Part shown: in pieces, positions 52,617-62,597 of the stretch
Layout: each line of letters starts with the position of its first letter
Position numbering within the stretch: position 1 is the first letter of the stretch
Source of the DNA: CAZDET01 sp964504335
GTDB taxonomy: Bacteria; Bacteroidota; Bacteroidia; Chitinophagales; Saprospiraceae
Reading direction: 5' to 3'
Length of the DNA: 64,000 nt
NCBI GenBank assembly: GCA_964504335.1
Contig: CAZDET010000020.1
Location: 1 to 64,000 of the forward strand
Made by a program: the position numbers and the translations under genes
The notes under the pieces: generated by a model
Told to the model about the DNA's origin: nothing
Seen by the model: only the letters and a program-made list of their open reading frames with translations
Databases searched by the model: none

Positions 52617-55600
52617 ATGCGACCCGTGAGAAACAGTAACCATTTAATAAGATACCTAACCCTGGCGTTTGGGCTGCTGCTCGCCGCTTGGGCGCCCCAG
52701 CAGCTTCAGGCCACGCACATCGTGGGCGGCGAAATGGGGTACCGAATAATCAATACTACCGACACCGAGGTGACCGTCGAAATTGTGCTCTCCGTCTATC
52801 GGGATTGCTTTTTCGGCAACCCGGAGGTCTACTTCGACGAGCCGGCCTTCATCGGAGTGTTCGACGATCGTAACTTCCGCGTGCGGCAGTTAGACGTAAA
52901 CTTTCAGGGGCAGGATGATACGCTGACCAACCAGTTGGATACCTTCTGCCTGGTAAACCTCGATCCGGTGTGTGTACATACCACTACCTACCGGACCACC
53001 GTAACCCTGCCGCGTACCGGTGGCGGATACACCTTCGCCTACCAACGGTGCTGCCGCAATGAGACGGTCGCCAACATCATCGATCCGCTGGATGTAGGAG
53101 CCACGTATACCATTCGACTGAGCCCGGAGGCCATCGAGCGTGGAAACGACAGTCCGGTATTCAAAAATTGGCCACCTATTTACATTTGTGCGGGCCAACC
53201 CTTGCTATTCGACCACAGCGCCATCGATGAAGACGGAGATTCGCTCGTCTATACCCTTTGCCATCCTTTTGCAGGGGCCGATATGGATGACCCCAAACCC
53301 TTCCCCACACCCAATCCGCCCTACGACTCTATTCCCTGGGCAGATGGGTTTAGTGTCGACAACATGCTCGGAGTGGGTGATCCGTTGCGCATCAACGATG
53401 AAACGGGGGTCATGACCGCCGTGCCCGGAGCCCGAGGGCAGTATGTAGTGGGTGTCTGCGTCGACGAATACGACCGCAACACCGGTGAGCTACTTTCCCG
53501 AACGCGCCGAGACTTCCAGTACAATGTCAACCCCTGTGATGATTTGACCGCAGAGTGGACCGCCGAGAATCCTCAGTGTGAAGGCCTGACGGTCACGTTT
53601 GCCAATACGAGTACCGCACCGGAAGATCCTTCCTTCAAATGGTTCTTCGACTGGCCCAACCCGGAGCCTTCGCTGGAGGTAGACGGGAAGGATTCGGTTA
53701 CCTTTACTTTCCCCGCGCAAGGATCCTATACCGTGGCCCTCATCGCAGAGCCCGGCGCTATCTGTGCCGATACCTTTATGCAGGTAATCAGTGTCTCCGA
53801 TTCAGTTGTGGCTGATTTTACCTTCTCCGGCGAATGCGAGGGGCTGACCCTGGCATTCGATAATAATTCCGAAAATGCCACGGCCTACGCCTGGGATTTC
53901 GGCGATGGTAATACCAGTAACGAGGAAAACCCCACCCATACCTACGACAGTCCCGGCACCTACACCGTGCGGCTGCGGGCCTTCAACGAAACGACTTGCG
54001 ATGATACGATAGAGGTGGATATCACCGTGTCGGACCAACCCGTCTCGGTAGCTATCGGGGCCGAGATCGATTGCCGTACCGACCTGGTAGAAGTGGCTTT
54101 CGAAAGCGCGGTCGTCAACCCATTCGGGGGCGATGTGAGCTACGAATGGACTTTTTCCGACGGCACTCCCAGTACCAGCAATGTGGCCAATCCGGTAGTA
54201 GAAGTAACGGGTGATGCCACCCTGATTGCCACACTCGATATTACGACCGAAAACGGATGTATGGCCTCCGCCGCCGATACCATTGAAATTGAATTCACGG
54301 AATTCAATTTCCCGGATACGGTCATTTTTTGCGAAAATCAAGGCCCCTTCCTCAACCCAGAAGGGGGCAAAGATGGCTTCGAATACCGCTGGAGTCCCGG
54401 GCAACGGTTATTCCCCGACTCAACGGTGGCGAACCCTAAAGCCCGACCCGAACAGGATACCTGGTATTTTGTTACGGTCACCCCGACCGACGGCAGTGCC
54501 TGTACCTTTGTCGATTCGGTATTCGTGCAGGTACCCCAGCCCATAAATATCGATATCGGCCCGCAGTTGAAAACCATTTGCGGCGAGCCGATAACCATTA
54601 CGGCTAAGGCAGATGTCGATCTGGATGCACTTACTATAGAATACTTCAGCTCCATCAACGGGCCGATTGGCAGCGGTTCCAGCATCACTTACGAGGCGGG
54701 CAGCCCAATCGATACGGTTATCGTGATCGCTACCGACACCTTTGGGTGTATGGACCGAGACCGAATGATCATTACCAATAACAGCCTGGATATCGACCTC
54801 GACAAAGAGAATATCACCCTCTGCGTGGGAGAAAGCGATACCGTGTCGGTGATTAATAACAAGCCAACGGATGTGCTGACCTATTCCTGGAACTCGGCCC
54901 TCATTCAAGGTGCCACCAACCAGGAGTCGGTAGTTATTCAGGGATTGATGGAAGGCACGTTTGTGGTCGAAGTGGCCGTCGAAAATCAATTCGGATGTAT
55001 GGAAATCCTGACGGTCAATGTAACCGTTAACGATATAAACGCGCCTGATCTTCCGGACGTCCTCACGGTCTGCCCGGGTGAAAGTGTCGCCCTCAACCCC
55101 GGAGCTACCGACGGAAGCGGCCTGACCTATCAGTGGTCGCCGACGACCGAGTTGAACTTGACCAATCCGGCTAACCCGGTTGCCTCTCCTACCCAGAATC
55201 GAACGTACTTCGTGACGATTACCGATGCGGATGGCTGCTCCGCTAAAGATTCTGTTGAGGTGCGCGTTTCCGAACCGCTGAATCTGCAGATTCAGCCCGG
55301 CGACACCACCCTTTGCGAGCCGGAGCCGCTCATGCTGAGAGCAACCGGAAATGGACTGGATTCCATCCAATGGTTTGATGCGGAGCCGCTCACCAGCCCG
55401 CTACCACAGATGGGGCCGATGATCATAGTAAACCCCCAAAGCGGTGCTACGACGTACTTTGCCGTAGCCACCAACGAGTTCGGATGCCGTGATACGGCTT
55501 CCGTAACGATCACGATTTCCGACTTCCCTCCGGGTACCTTACCCGATACGATCGTAAGTTGTACCGGCGAGGATATCGATCTGAATCCCGACGATATTGC

Positions 55601-58319
55601 CGGCGTTACCTTTACCTTTTCGCCCAGCACCGGTATTGATAACTCGGATCCCCTCAATCCGACCGTCACGCTGATGGACGATCAGACGTACTTTGTTACC
55701 CTGACGGATGTCGCTTCCGGCTGTACCCGCGAGGATACCATGACCGTGATCGTGCCCGAAGAGTTGACCATCGAAATCGAACCCGGCGACACGACACTTT
55801 GTGAAAACCAGTCGCTGACTCTCACGGCCACAACTAACCGCGATGCCCTCATCCGGTGGTTTGCCGCAGAGCCATTCGTAGATACCCTCAGGGCATTGGA
55901 TGGCCTCATCACGCTGGATTCCCTGAATGTAACCTTCTCCGCCGGGACCAATACCATTTTTGCGGTTGCCGAAGATCCCGAATCGGGTTGCCTGGATACG
56001 GCCATGATTACGGTACTGGTTACCGATCTGGACGTCGACGATATCCCGGATGAAACCGTCTGTGGGAACGAATCCGTAGTATTAAACGAAGGGGGCAACG
56101 CGAGTTTCGACTACCAATGGAGCCCTGCAACCGGTCTGAACTCAGATACACTGGCTAGTCCTACGGCCACGCTAACGATGGATCAGACCTACTTCGTCAC
56201 AATTACGGAGCGCCTGACGGGATGTACCAAGTTGGATACCGTTGTGGTCGACGTGACGGAGAATTTAGAGTTGGAGGTTACGCCCGGTGATTCCGTGTTC
56301 TGCGAACCGGTTGATTTAACTCTTACCGCCACTACCGCTATACCAACCACGGTTATCTGGTACCTGGGTACCAGTGCAACTGGAATGGCGCTCGATACAA
56401 GCCTCACCCTTCCGGTTTCTTTGGGAGTAGGTACGACCAGCTACACGGCTCTGGCCGAATCAGAAAGCGGTTGTACCGATACGGTTACCGTTACCTACAC
56501 CGTATCCGAAACACCGGAGGCACCGGATGGCGATACCCTGTGTATTTGCTCTGGCGAAAGCGTGGCCCTGAATCCGGGCGGCAACCCCACGTTCATTTAT
56601 CAGTGGTCGCCCGATGCCGATCTCGATCTGAGCGATCCGAGCAATCCGGTTGCTCGTCCAACCAGCAACCAAACCTACATGGTCACCGTAACGGATCCGA
56701 CGGGTACTTGTAGCGCCGAGGGAGAAGTAACGGTAGAAGTATCCGACCCGCTCGATCTGACACTGGTGCCCGGCGATACGACTTATTGTACGGATACATT
56801 GGTCACATTGACCGTTTCTTCCGATCAAACGTTCAATGCGGTCTGGTTTGCCGGTTCTACCGGTACGGATCCCATCCAGGTGGATAATAATACGATGGAG
56901 GCCGACTTGATCGTCGATCTGGAGGTAGGCGCAAATACCTTTATCGTGGTGGGTACTACGGGAGCTAAGGGTTGCGCTGATACCGTATCCACGACTCTGA
57001 CACTCAGCAATATGATCGATGGGCTGCCACCTCCCACGGTACCTTTCTGTCCGGATGATGAAATGCGGAAACTAAACCCGCAGGGCAGCTCCGAATTTAC
57101 TTACGAATGGTCTCCACAGGAGGGCCTGGACGACCCCAACAGTCCTAATCCAACGTTCACACTGGATGCTTCCCGGACCTATACCGTCACGGTGACGGAT
57201 CCTGAATCAGGATGTGAGGCGATGGTAACGGTAACGGCCCTCGTTCAACCCGAAATTGGGTTGCAGGCAGGAGACGACATCCTCTTCTGTGATCCCGACA
57301 CCACGCTTACGCTTACATCTACGGTCTTGGCCGGAGGTGTCACGTACGAATGGCGGCAAGGTACTGCTCCCATTGAAGATAGCAATACCGATTCCATCCA
57401 GGTTAGCCCGCCAAATGGCAATACGCAATACATCGTCATGGCCACCGACGCAGCGGGCTGTATGGAAGAGGATACGGTGATGGTAAATAATCGACCCGTC
57501 CTGGCTTCCATTCCGCCAATTGGGCCTTTCTGTGCCCCGGATGAGCTTGGCCTGAAAGAGATTCGGGTGGTATCTGCTACCGGCGATAGCCTCACTGTGC
57601 TATGGGATTCGCTGGGTGTAGTCGGCGACTTGGATATGCCGATGGCAATGGTGGACCTGAATGTGGCCAATACGTTTAGTGCCATGGTTACTAATGACTT
57701 CGGCTGTATGGCGGAGGTGTCTACTACGATCGATGTGATCAATTTGACGGAGCAGCTAAGCGGTACGATCGCTCCAAACGATACGATCTTCCTGGGTGAG
57801 GAATTCACGCTTTCTGTACTGGGTTGCGACGATTGCAACTATACCTGGACCCTCCCCGACGGTGGCCAGCTGGAAGATGCGGGACCGGAAATCGTACACG
57901 AGCCGGTCACCGGCGGCGACAAGGAGTATCGGGTAGAGGTAAGTCAAACGGTGAGCCAGAACCCGGATAAGGTCTGCGCTGCGGATGTTACGATCCGGGG
58001 CTTTGTGAGCCTGGTAATCTGCGATGAAACCCGGGTCTTCCTTCCAACGGCCTTTACCCCGAATGGAGACGGCATCAACGATGTCCTGGAAATCCGCTCC
58101 AACTTCCGCGATCAGCTGGTTATTAATGACTTCGTCGTCTACAACCGTTGGGGCGAGATCGTTTTCGAAACGGATGACCCCAGTGAAGGCTGGGATGGTA
58201 CCTTCCAGAATAATGGCGGTGATGTACTGCCGCCGGATGTATTCACGGTGATTCTCAACGTGACGTGTCCGGGTGGCGAAACACTGGCCATCGATCAGCA
58301 AGTGGCGCTGATCCGATAG
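52617..58319 (+). CDS. Giant repeat adhesin with PKD domains and T9SS type B sorting domain
   Basis: 1900 residues. Signal peptide MRPVRNSNHLIRYLTLAFGLLLAA, then THIVGGEMGYRII, the start typical of Bacteroidota gliding-type adhesins. N-terminal ~320 residues are beta-rich and cysteine-containing. Two PKD domains follow (~325-480; second with YAWDFGDGNTSNEENPTHTYDSPGTY). Residues ~570-1620 hold six ~170-residue Ig-like repeats, each opening LNPxG...YxWSPxxxL and closing with a GDTTLCE-type segment. The C-terminus (RVFLPTAFTPNGDGINDV, VYNRWGEIVFET, EGWDGTF) is the type B sorting domain. Secretion by T9SS and retention through the adjacent PorP/SprF are expected. Confidence 0.92.
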   Translation: MRPVRNSNHLIRYLTLAFGLLLAAWAPQQLQATHIVGGEMGYRIINTTDTEVTVEIVLSVYRDCFFGNPEVYFDEPAFIGVFDDRNFRVRQLDVNFQGQDDTLTNQLDTFCLVNLDPVCVHTTTYRTTVTLPRTGGGYTFAYQRCCRNETVANIIDPLDVGATYTIRLSPEAIERGNDSPVFKNWPPIYICAGQPLLFDHSAIDEDGDSLVYTLCHPFAGADMDDPKPFPTPNPPYDSIPWADGFSVDNMLGVGDPLRINDETGVMTAVPGARGQYVVGVCVDEYDRNTGELLSRTRRDFQYNVNPCDDLTAEWTAENPQCEGLTVTFANTSTAPEDPSFKWFFDWPNPEPSLEVDGKDSVTFTFPAQGSYTVALIAEPGAICADTFMQVISVSDSVVADFTFSGECEGLTLAFDNNSENATAYAWDFGDGNTSNEENPTHTYDSPGTYTVRLRAFNETTCDDTIEVDITVSDQPVSVAIGAEIDCRTDLVEVAFESAVVNPFGGDVSYEWTFSDGTPSTSNVANPVVEVTGDATLIATLDITTENGCMASAADTIEIEFTEFNFPDTVIFCENQGPFLNPEGGKDGFEYRWSPGQRLFPDSTVANPKARPEQDTWYFVTVTPTDGSACTFVDSVFVQVPQPINIDIGPQLKTICGEPITITAKADVDLDALTIEYFSSINGPIGSGSSITYEAGSPIDTVIVIATDTFGCMDRDRMIITNNSLDIDLDKENITLCVGESDTVSVINNKPTDVLTYSWNSALIQGATNQESVVIQGLMEGTFVVEVAVENQFGCMEILTVNVTVNDINAPDLPDVLTVCPGESVALNPGATDGSGLTYQWSPTTELNLTNPANPVASPTQNRTYFVTITDADGCSAKDSVEVRVSEPLNLQIQPGDTTLCEPEPLMLRATGNGLDSIQWFDAEPLTSPLPQMGPMIIVNPQSGATTYFAVATNEFGCRDTASVTITISDFPPGTLPDTIVSCTGEDIDLNPDDIAGVTFTFSPSTGIDNSDPLNPTVTLMDDQTYFVTLTDVASGCTREDTMTVIVPEELTIEIEPGDTTLCENQSLTLTATTNRDALIRWFAAEPFVDTLRALDGLITLDSLNVTFSAGTNTIFAVAEDPESGCLDTAMITVLVTDLDVDDIPDETVCGNESVVLNEGGNASFDYQWSPATGLNSDTLASPTATLTMDQTYFVTITERLTGCTKLDTVVVDVTENLELEVTPGDSVFCEPVDLTLTATTAIPTTVIWYLGTSATGMALDTSLTLPVSLGVGTTSYTALAESESGCTDTVTVTYTVSETPEAPDGDTLCICSGESVALNPGGNPTFIYQWSPDADLDLSDPSNPVARPTSNQTYMVTVTDPTGTCSAEGEVTVEVSDPLDLTLVPGDTTYCTDTLVTLTVSSDQTFNAVWFAGSTGTDPIQVDNNTMEADLIVDLEVGANTFIVVGTTGAKGCADTVSTTLTLSNMIDGLPPPTVPFCPDDEMRKLNPQGSSEFTYEWSPQEGLDDPNSPNPTFTLDASRTYTVTVTDPESGCEAMVTVTALVQPEIGLQAGDDILFCDPDTTLTLTSTVLAGGVTYEWRQGTAPIEDSNTDSIQVSPPNGNTQYIVMATDAAGCMEEDTVMVNNRPVLASIPPIGPFCAPDELGLKEIRVVSATGDSLTVLWDSLGVVGDLDMPMAMVDLNVANTFSAMVTNDFGCMAEVSTTIDVINLTEQLSGTIAPNDTIFLGEEFTLSVLGCDDCNYTWTLPDGGQLEDAGPEIVHEPVTGGDKEYRVEVSQTVSQNPDKVCAADVTIRGFVSLVICDETRVFLPTAFTPNGDGINDVLEIRSNFRDQLVINDFVVYNRWGEIVFETDDPSEGWDGTFQNNGGDVLPPDVFTVILNVTCPGGETLAIDQQVALIR

Positions 58320-58343
58320 GATATACCTGACGCAAAAACGCTC

Positions 58344-58384
58344 CGAGGGGCCATTCGCGAACGCGGATGGCCCCTCGACGTTTT
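58344..58384 (+). terminator. Intrinsic terminator of the adhesin operon
   Basis: An 11-bp perfect stem, CGAGGGGCCAT with ATGGCCCCTCG, followed by ACGTTTT, 24 bases after the adhesin stop. Confidence 0.82.
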
Positions 58385-58447
58385 GGAGATGGATGGAACT
58401 TTCGGCCTGCAAACCGGGTAGTAGACCCCGGATAAGATGAATGAATC

Positions 58448-59845
58448 ATGGCAAAAAAATTGAAGTTGCGCGGAAAGGCGCTGATCAAAATGGGCTATCC
58501 CGAGGGGAGGGTAATCGGCCTGGCGATCAACACCGCACAGGAGCACTTCCGGCGGGAGCCGGAGGCGTACGTACTCGCCATGCTGGAAAACGTGCTGAAG
58601 CACCCCGAAAGCTTCCGGGAAGACGACGTGTGGAAGCGGGTGGCGCTGGAGCTGCTTGATGAGCCTCAGGATCGCGGCCTGCGTTTGAGCCGCAACGCCA
58701 TCGACTTTCCCATTTACGGTGCCGCCCAAATCGACGAAGCCGCCAAAACACAAATGTATACTGCAATGCGCCTGCCCGTTAGCGTAGCCGGTGCCCTCAT
58801 GCCCGATGCGCACGTGGGGTACGGGCTACCGATTGGAGGCGTGCTGGCCACCGAAAACGCAGTAATTCCGTATGCGGTTGGAGTAGATATCGGTTGCCGA
58901 ATGGCACTCACCCTCTACGATCTGCCGACCGATCGGTTGGATGCCGACCGGGACCGCTTCAAGCAACTGCTCGTGGACAATAGCCGGTTTGGCATGGCGG
59001 AATTCGATCGGCCGATGGACGATCCGATCTTCGAACGCGATGAGTTTAAATACATCAAAGTAGCTCGTGATTTGCGCGATCGGGCCTACCGGCAAATTGG
59101 AACCTCCGGAGGAGGCAATCACTTCGTCGAGTTTGGCGTAGTAGAGCTGACCGATCCGTACAACGAGTTTCAGCTCCCAACCGGATCGTACCTGGCGCTG
59201 CTCACCCATTCCGGTTCCCGCGGGTTGGGGGCGTCGATTGCCCAGTACTACACCAAGCTGGCGATGCGGATGACCAAGCTCGACAAGGAAGCCCGCCACC
59301 TGGCCTGGCTTCCGTTGGATACCCAGGAAGGCCACGAATATTGGTCGGCAATGACCCTGGCGGGCGATTATGCATCGGCCTGCCACGACCATATCCACCG
59401 CCGAATGGCCGCCTCGCTGGGGCGTACGCCGCTTGCCAAAGTCGAAAATCACCACAATTTCGCCTGGTCGCACCAGCTGGAAGATGGCCGTACCGTGATT
59501 ATTCACCGCAAGGGAGCTACGCCCGCCGATAAAGGCGTGCTCGGTATCATTCCGGGCTCGATGACCGCCCCGGGCTTCATTGTGCGCGGTAAGGGAGACC
59601 GGGCCGCACTGTTCTCTGCCTCCCACGGCGCGGGACGCGTCCTATCCCGGCGAGCGGCCAAAGAGTCCATTAGCCCGGGCGTGGTGCAACAGCAACTTAC
59701 CGCCAACAACGTAGAGCTGCTCGGCGGCGGCCTCGATGAAGCCCCCGATGCTTACAAGGATATCCATGCCGTCATGGCCGAACAAACCGATTTGGTGGAG
59801 ATAGTCGGTAGCTTCCAACCACGGATCGTGCGGATGGCCGAATAA
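58448..59845 (+). CDS. rtcB: RNA-splicing ligase RtcB
   Basis: 465 residues, full length. MPDAHVGYGLPIGGVLATENAVIPYAVGVDIGCRM carries manganese ligands including the conserved Cys; HFVEFG, THSGSRGLGASIA, ENHHNF and the late SHGAGRVLSRRAAKE (probable guanylylated-His motif) complete the active site. It joins 2',3'-cyclic phosphate and 5'-OH RNA ends using GTP. No archease or rtcA/rtcR gene adjoins, so its trigger is not visible here. Confidence 0.97.
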   Translation: MAKKLKLRGKALIKMGYPEGRVIGLAINTAQEHFRREPEAYVLAMLENVLKHPESFREDDVWKRVALELLDEPQDRGLRLSRNAIDFPIYGAAQIDEAAKTQMYTAMRLPVSVAGALMPDAHVGYGLPIGGVLATENAVIPYAVGVDIGCRMALTLYDLPTDRLDADRDRFKQLLVDNSRFGMAEFDRPMDDPIFERDEFKYIKVARDLRDRAYRQIGTSGGGNHFVEFGVVELTDPYNEFQLPTGSYLALLTHSGSRGLGASIAQYYTKLAMRMTKLDKEARHLAWLPLDTQEGHEYWSAMTLAGDYASACHDHIHRRMAASLGRTPLAKVENHHNFAWSHQLEDGRTVIIHRKGATPADKGVLGIIPGSMTAPGFIVRGKGDRAALFSASHGAGRVLSRRAAKESISPGVVQQQLTANNVELLGGGLDEAPDAYKDIHAVMAEQTDLVEIVGSFQPRIVRMAE

Positions 59846-59946
59846 TAGCGAATATTGAATAGTGAATTTTTAAAGCTTTAATTTATGGCCAAGGCCATTT
59901 CTTAATTCATTAAAGCATTAAATTTCGCATTTCGCCTTTCGCTATT
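59844..59946. other. AT-rich imperfect inverted repeat between convergent genes
   Basis: AATAGCGAA at 59844-59852 and TTCGCTATT at 59938-59946 bracket an AT-rich stretch with a central ATGGCCAAGGCCAT palindrome (59885-59898). It overlaps the ends of rtcB and the nucleotidyltransferase gene. Could act as a bidirectional terminator; looks like an intergenic word-repeat element. Confidence 0.5.
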
Positions 59947-60943
59947 CCCCAGAAAAATCGATCTCCGTATTGTCCCCGATGTTAAGACTTTGGCGGCTGC
60001 CGGTGATGGACGTGTCGTTGCCGACCACCGAGTTGTAGAGAATCACTTCCCGGAGGGCCGCGTAGTTGCCGATAATGGAGTTTTTGATGATGGCATTGAC
60101 TACGCGGACGTTGTTGCCGATCGTAACGTGAGGGCCGATAATGGAATTGCTGATTTCACAATTGATGCCGATACTCACCGGATGAATGATAATGGAGTTA
60201 TCGGTGGGAGCGAGGTCGGCGGTAGTGTAGCCGGAGCGGTCTAGAAAAGTGGCGTTGGTTTGAAGCAAGACGTCGCGTCGGCCACAGTCAAACCAGTTAT
60301 CGACGGGCACAATTTCGAATTCGACGCCCTGTTCGAGCATGTACATCAAAGCGTCCGTCAGGGGGAATTCGCCGGCGGTGCGTTCATCCCGGCTGATGCG
60401 ATGACCCAGGGCTTCGATCAGGAGGTTGACTTCCCGGATCGTGTAGAAGCCCACCATGGCCATGTCCGATTTCGGAATGCGTGGTTTTTCGACCAATCGG
60501 CGCACGTTCCCATCCTCGTCGAATTCGACGATCCCGAACTGGCGCGGATCGTCCACCTTTTTGACGGCGATGCAGGAACGACGCATTTTTACCATCCGTT
60601 CGAAATCGGCGTCCAGGATGATATCGCCGAAAAAGATGATCAGCTCGTTGGCATCGCGAAATAGATCGCGAGCCAACCAAATGGCGTGCGCCGTACCGAG
60701 CCGCTCTTCCTGATTGACAAAGATGGAATTGAGATCCGGATAATTGATCTCTACGTAATTTTTGATCTTCTCCCCCAGGTAACCGATGATGAAGATAAAC
60801 TCCGTCACTCCAATTTTCTGGAGCTGGTCGACAATAAAGGAAATGATGGGTTTCCCTGCCACGGGAATCAGTGGCTTGGGTTGTGTGTAGGTAAGTGGAC
60901 GGAGTCGGGTACCGGCCCCAGCTACGGGAACGATTGCTTTCAT
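59942..60943 (-). CDS. Sugar-1-phosphate nucleotidyltransferase with left-handed beta-helix
   Basis: 333 residues. The NTP-transferase signature GAGTRLRPLTYTQPKPLIPVAGKP opens the protein; IIFFGDIILD, GIVEFDEDGN, RLVEKPRIPKS, EFPLTDALMYML and WFDCGRRD are catalytic-domain blocks typical of glucose-1-phosphate thymidylyl- or uridylyltransferases. Residues ~245-325 form hexapeptide repeats (SIGINCEISNSIIGPHVTIGNN). It makes an activated sugar for cell-envelope glycans; the exact sugar cannot be read from sequence. Confidence 0.92.
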   Translation of the reverse strand: MKAIVPVAGAGTRLRPLTYTQPKPLIPVAGKPIISFIVDQLQKIGVTEFIFIIGYLGEKIKNYVEINYPDLNSIFVNQEERLGTAHAIWLARDLFRDANELIIFFGDIILDADFERMVKMRRSCIAVKKVDDPRQFGIVEFDEDGNVRRLVEKPRIPKSDMAMVGFYTIREVNLLIEALGHRISRDERTAGEFPLTDALMYMLEQGVEFEIVPVDNWFDCGRRDVLLQTNATFLDRSGYTTADLAPTDNSIIIHPVSIGINCEISNSIIGPHVTIGNNVRVVNAIIKNSIIGNYAALREVILYNSVVGNDTSITGSRQSLNIGDNTEIDFSGE

Positions 60944-60955
60944 GTATGTAACGCT

Positions 60956-61561
60956 TTAGGAGCTTTCGGGTGGCTTCGGGTCGGGCCAGGAAACCTGCAT
61001 GCCCGCAAGTGGATTTCTGGTGCCGAAGCCCATTTCTAATTGAACGGCTTCTCCCTCGAAATGCTTCAGCAGGGTGGCAAATAATCGGGTCCGGTAGTTT
61101 TTTCGCGCCCCATCCAGTTCAATCCAAATCAGCAATCGGGGAGGCGCGGCTGCCTCGCTGCGTAGAAAGGCTTCCCTCCAAAAGTGCCAGTCACTGTTCG
61201 GACCGCCAATCCGGCGCAGATAAGGGCCCATGATGCGGTAGAACCAGTTGCGTTCGTAGTACTGATTGATGATGCGAATGGCCCGAAGGCTATCCCGAAA
61301 TTTGCGGTGAATGGAATCGGCCAGCCGATCCGTAGACTTGATCTTCGGAATAAAGACCTTTTTACCGTTCTGCCGGGGCTGGTAGTTTTTCACTTCAATC
61401 AACCAGAGCTCTCCCGCATCGGTCAGTACAATGAAATCAACGGCTTTCAATCCTACACTGCTCAATCCTTGGTAGAAGCGATGACTATCGTATTTTCGTA
61501 CTCTCCAGCGCCCCGGAAAGCTGAACTCCATCCCACTCTCTTGTATGATACGACCAGACAT
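60956..61561 (-). CDS. NERD-like/PD-(D/E)xK nuclease-fold protein
   Basis: About 201 residues from ATG 61561; an ATG 33 bases upstream overlaps the divergent gene start, and one at 61531 is also possible. The core VDFIVLTDAGELWLIEVKNYQ has the Asp and ExK spacing of restriction-endonuclease-like nucleases. The helical C-terminal half is unrecognised (YYERNWFYRIMGPYLRRIGG; RLLIWIELDG). It could repair or cut DNA, or be an inactive fold. Starts lie within 14 bases of the divergent gene. Confidence 0.65.
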   Translation of the reverse strand: MSGRIIQESGMEFSFPGRWRVRKYDSHRFYQGLSSVGLKAVDFIVLTDAGELWLIEVKNYQPRQNGKKVFIPKIKSTDRLADSIHRKFRDSLRAIRIINQYYERNWFYRIMGPYLRRIGGPNSDWHFWREAFLRSEAAAPPRLLIWIELDGARKNYRTRLFATLLKHFEGEAVQLEMGFGTRNPLAGMQVSWPDPKPPESS

Positions 61562-61575
61562 AAACGCTAGCACCA

Positions 61576-61914
61576 ATGGCAGACCAAGATACACTAAAGC
61601 TAACGACCGACCTGATTTCAGCCGACTTTTCTATGGAGCGCCCGGAAGGCGATCTCGACGAAGAGGCCCTCATTCGATTACTGGCCACGCATATCGATCG
61701 CATGCTGGAGGGGCGTTTTCAGACGGAGCAGCTGATGAGTAACTTGTACCGGCTTGACGTCCGCGAAGATCTCGTCCGCGCGGCCTTCCATCCGGGAGCT
61801 CCCGAACCGGTGGCGTTGGGGCTGGCACGGCTTATCTGGGAACGCCAACGACAGCGGGCCTACACCAAATTACACATCCGTACCGAACCGCTCGATGAGG
61901 ATATGGAATGGTAA
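61576..61914 (+). CDS. Conserved-looking small protein of unknown function
   Basis: 112 residues, acidic, helical. Contains DEEALIRLLATHIDRMLEGRFQ and a distinct middle (MSNLYRLDVREDLVRAAFHPGAP). No signal peptide. Divergent from the nuclease-fold gene with a very short shared promoter region. Its TAA overlaps the T-run of the hsp20 terminator. Function not recognised. Confidence 0.75.
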   Translation: MADQDTLKLTTDLISADFSMERPEGDLDEEALIRLLATHIDRMLEGRFQTEQLMSNLYRLDVREDLVRAAFHPGAPEPVALGLARLIWERQRQRAYTKLHIRTEPLDEDMEW

Positions 61915-61949
61915 AAAAAACTCGTCCCACTCACGCAGAGCAGGACGAG
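61913..61949 (-). terminator. Intrinsic terminator of hsp20
   Basis: On the minus strand CTCGTCC and GGACGAG pair across a 15-base loop and are followed by eight T. It lies 27 bases after the hsp20 stop. Confidence 0.88.
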
Positions 61950-61976
61950 CCATTGTTTCAGGATTACTCCAATTGC

Positions 61977-62417
61977 TTAGACTACATCTATTTGACGAGC
62001 CGGCTGTGGTTTAGCCGCTTCTTTTTTGGGCACGTGTACGTAGAGGATGCCATCTCGGTAGGTCGCATTTATCTGATCGCCTTCTACTATCCGGTCGTTG
62101 AGTCGGAATTGACGCTCAAAACCAGCTACCGGGCCGAATTCTTTGCGCAGCCAGCGCGGGGTTGTCCCATTTTCTTCTTTCGCCGGCGCCTCGTAGCGAA
62201 TGGTTAGAACCCTATCATCGAGTGATACTTCGAACGCATCGCGCGACAGGCCGGGAGCAAGAAGAGACAGATCAAACCCTTCGTCCGTTTCTTCGATATT
62301 CACAGCAGGGCGAGCCGTTACCGGCGCTTGGCGCTTGGCTAAATGGCGACGCCGCGTATTATTATCGTCGAAAAAGCGAACGGGAAAGTCGTTGAAAGAA
62401 AACAACATCGGTTTCAT
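61977..62417 (-). CDS. Small heat-shock protein, Hsp20 family
   Basis: 146 residues from ATG 62417 (MKPMLFSFNDFPVRFFDD). The alpha-crystallin domain spans ~38-130: PAVNIEETDEGFDLSLLAPGLSRDAFEVSLDDRVLTIRYE, then FERQFRLNDRIVEGDQINATYRDGILYVHVPK. The A-x-x-x-G-x-L motif is here as ATYRDGIL. It is an ATP-independent holdase. Two matching palindromes lie upstream and probably control it. Confidence 0.93.
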   Translation of the reverse strand: MKPMLFSFNDFPVRFFDDNNTRRRHLAKRQAPVTARPAVNIEETDEGFDLSLLAPGLSRDAFEVSLDDRVLTIRYEAPAKEENGTTPRWLRKEFGPVAGFERQFRLNDRIVEGDQINATYRDGILYVHVPKKEAAKPQPARQIDVV

Positions 62418-62493
62418 ATGATCGATTGTTGAATGAACTACAAAATGAATTTCGACCATCTATGAACAGGATTTGTGCCAATCGATCAGACAG

Positions 62494-62537
62494 TGTCATT
62501 TTGGCACTTGCTGATCAAATTAAATGCCATTTTGGCA
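62494..62537. promoter_or_regulatory. Paired 13-bp palindromes upstream of hsp20
   Basis: TGTCATTTTGGCA (62494-62506) and TGCCATTTTGGCA (62525-62537) share the inverted-repeat core; the second extends to a perfect 8-bp arm on each side (AAATGCCA, three T, TGGCATTT). Their centres are 31 bases apart, three helical turns. They lie between hsp20 and the divergent DsrE-family gene. Confidence 0.6.
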
Positions 62538-62597
62538 TTTTGAGTTTGGGTTTCTTTCTGTAGCTTGCCTTTTTACTGCCTAAATTACCTGAGGTAT

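Noticed and set aside
62500..62515. Sigma-54 promoter near TTGGCACTTGC upstream of hsp20
   Set aside because: Only five bases separate GG and GC; the -24/-12 elements need ten.
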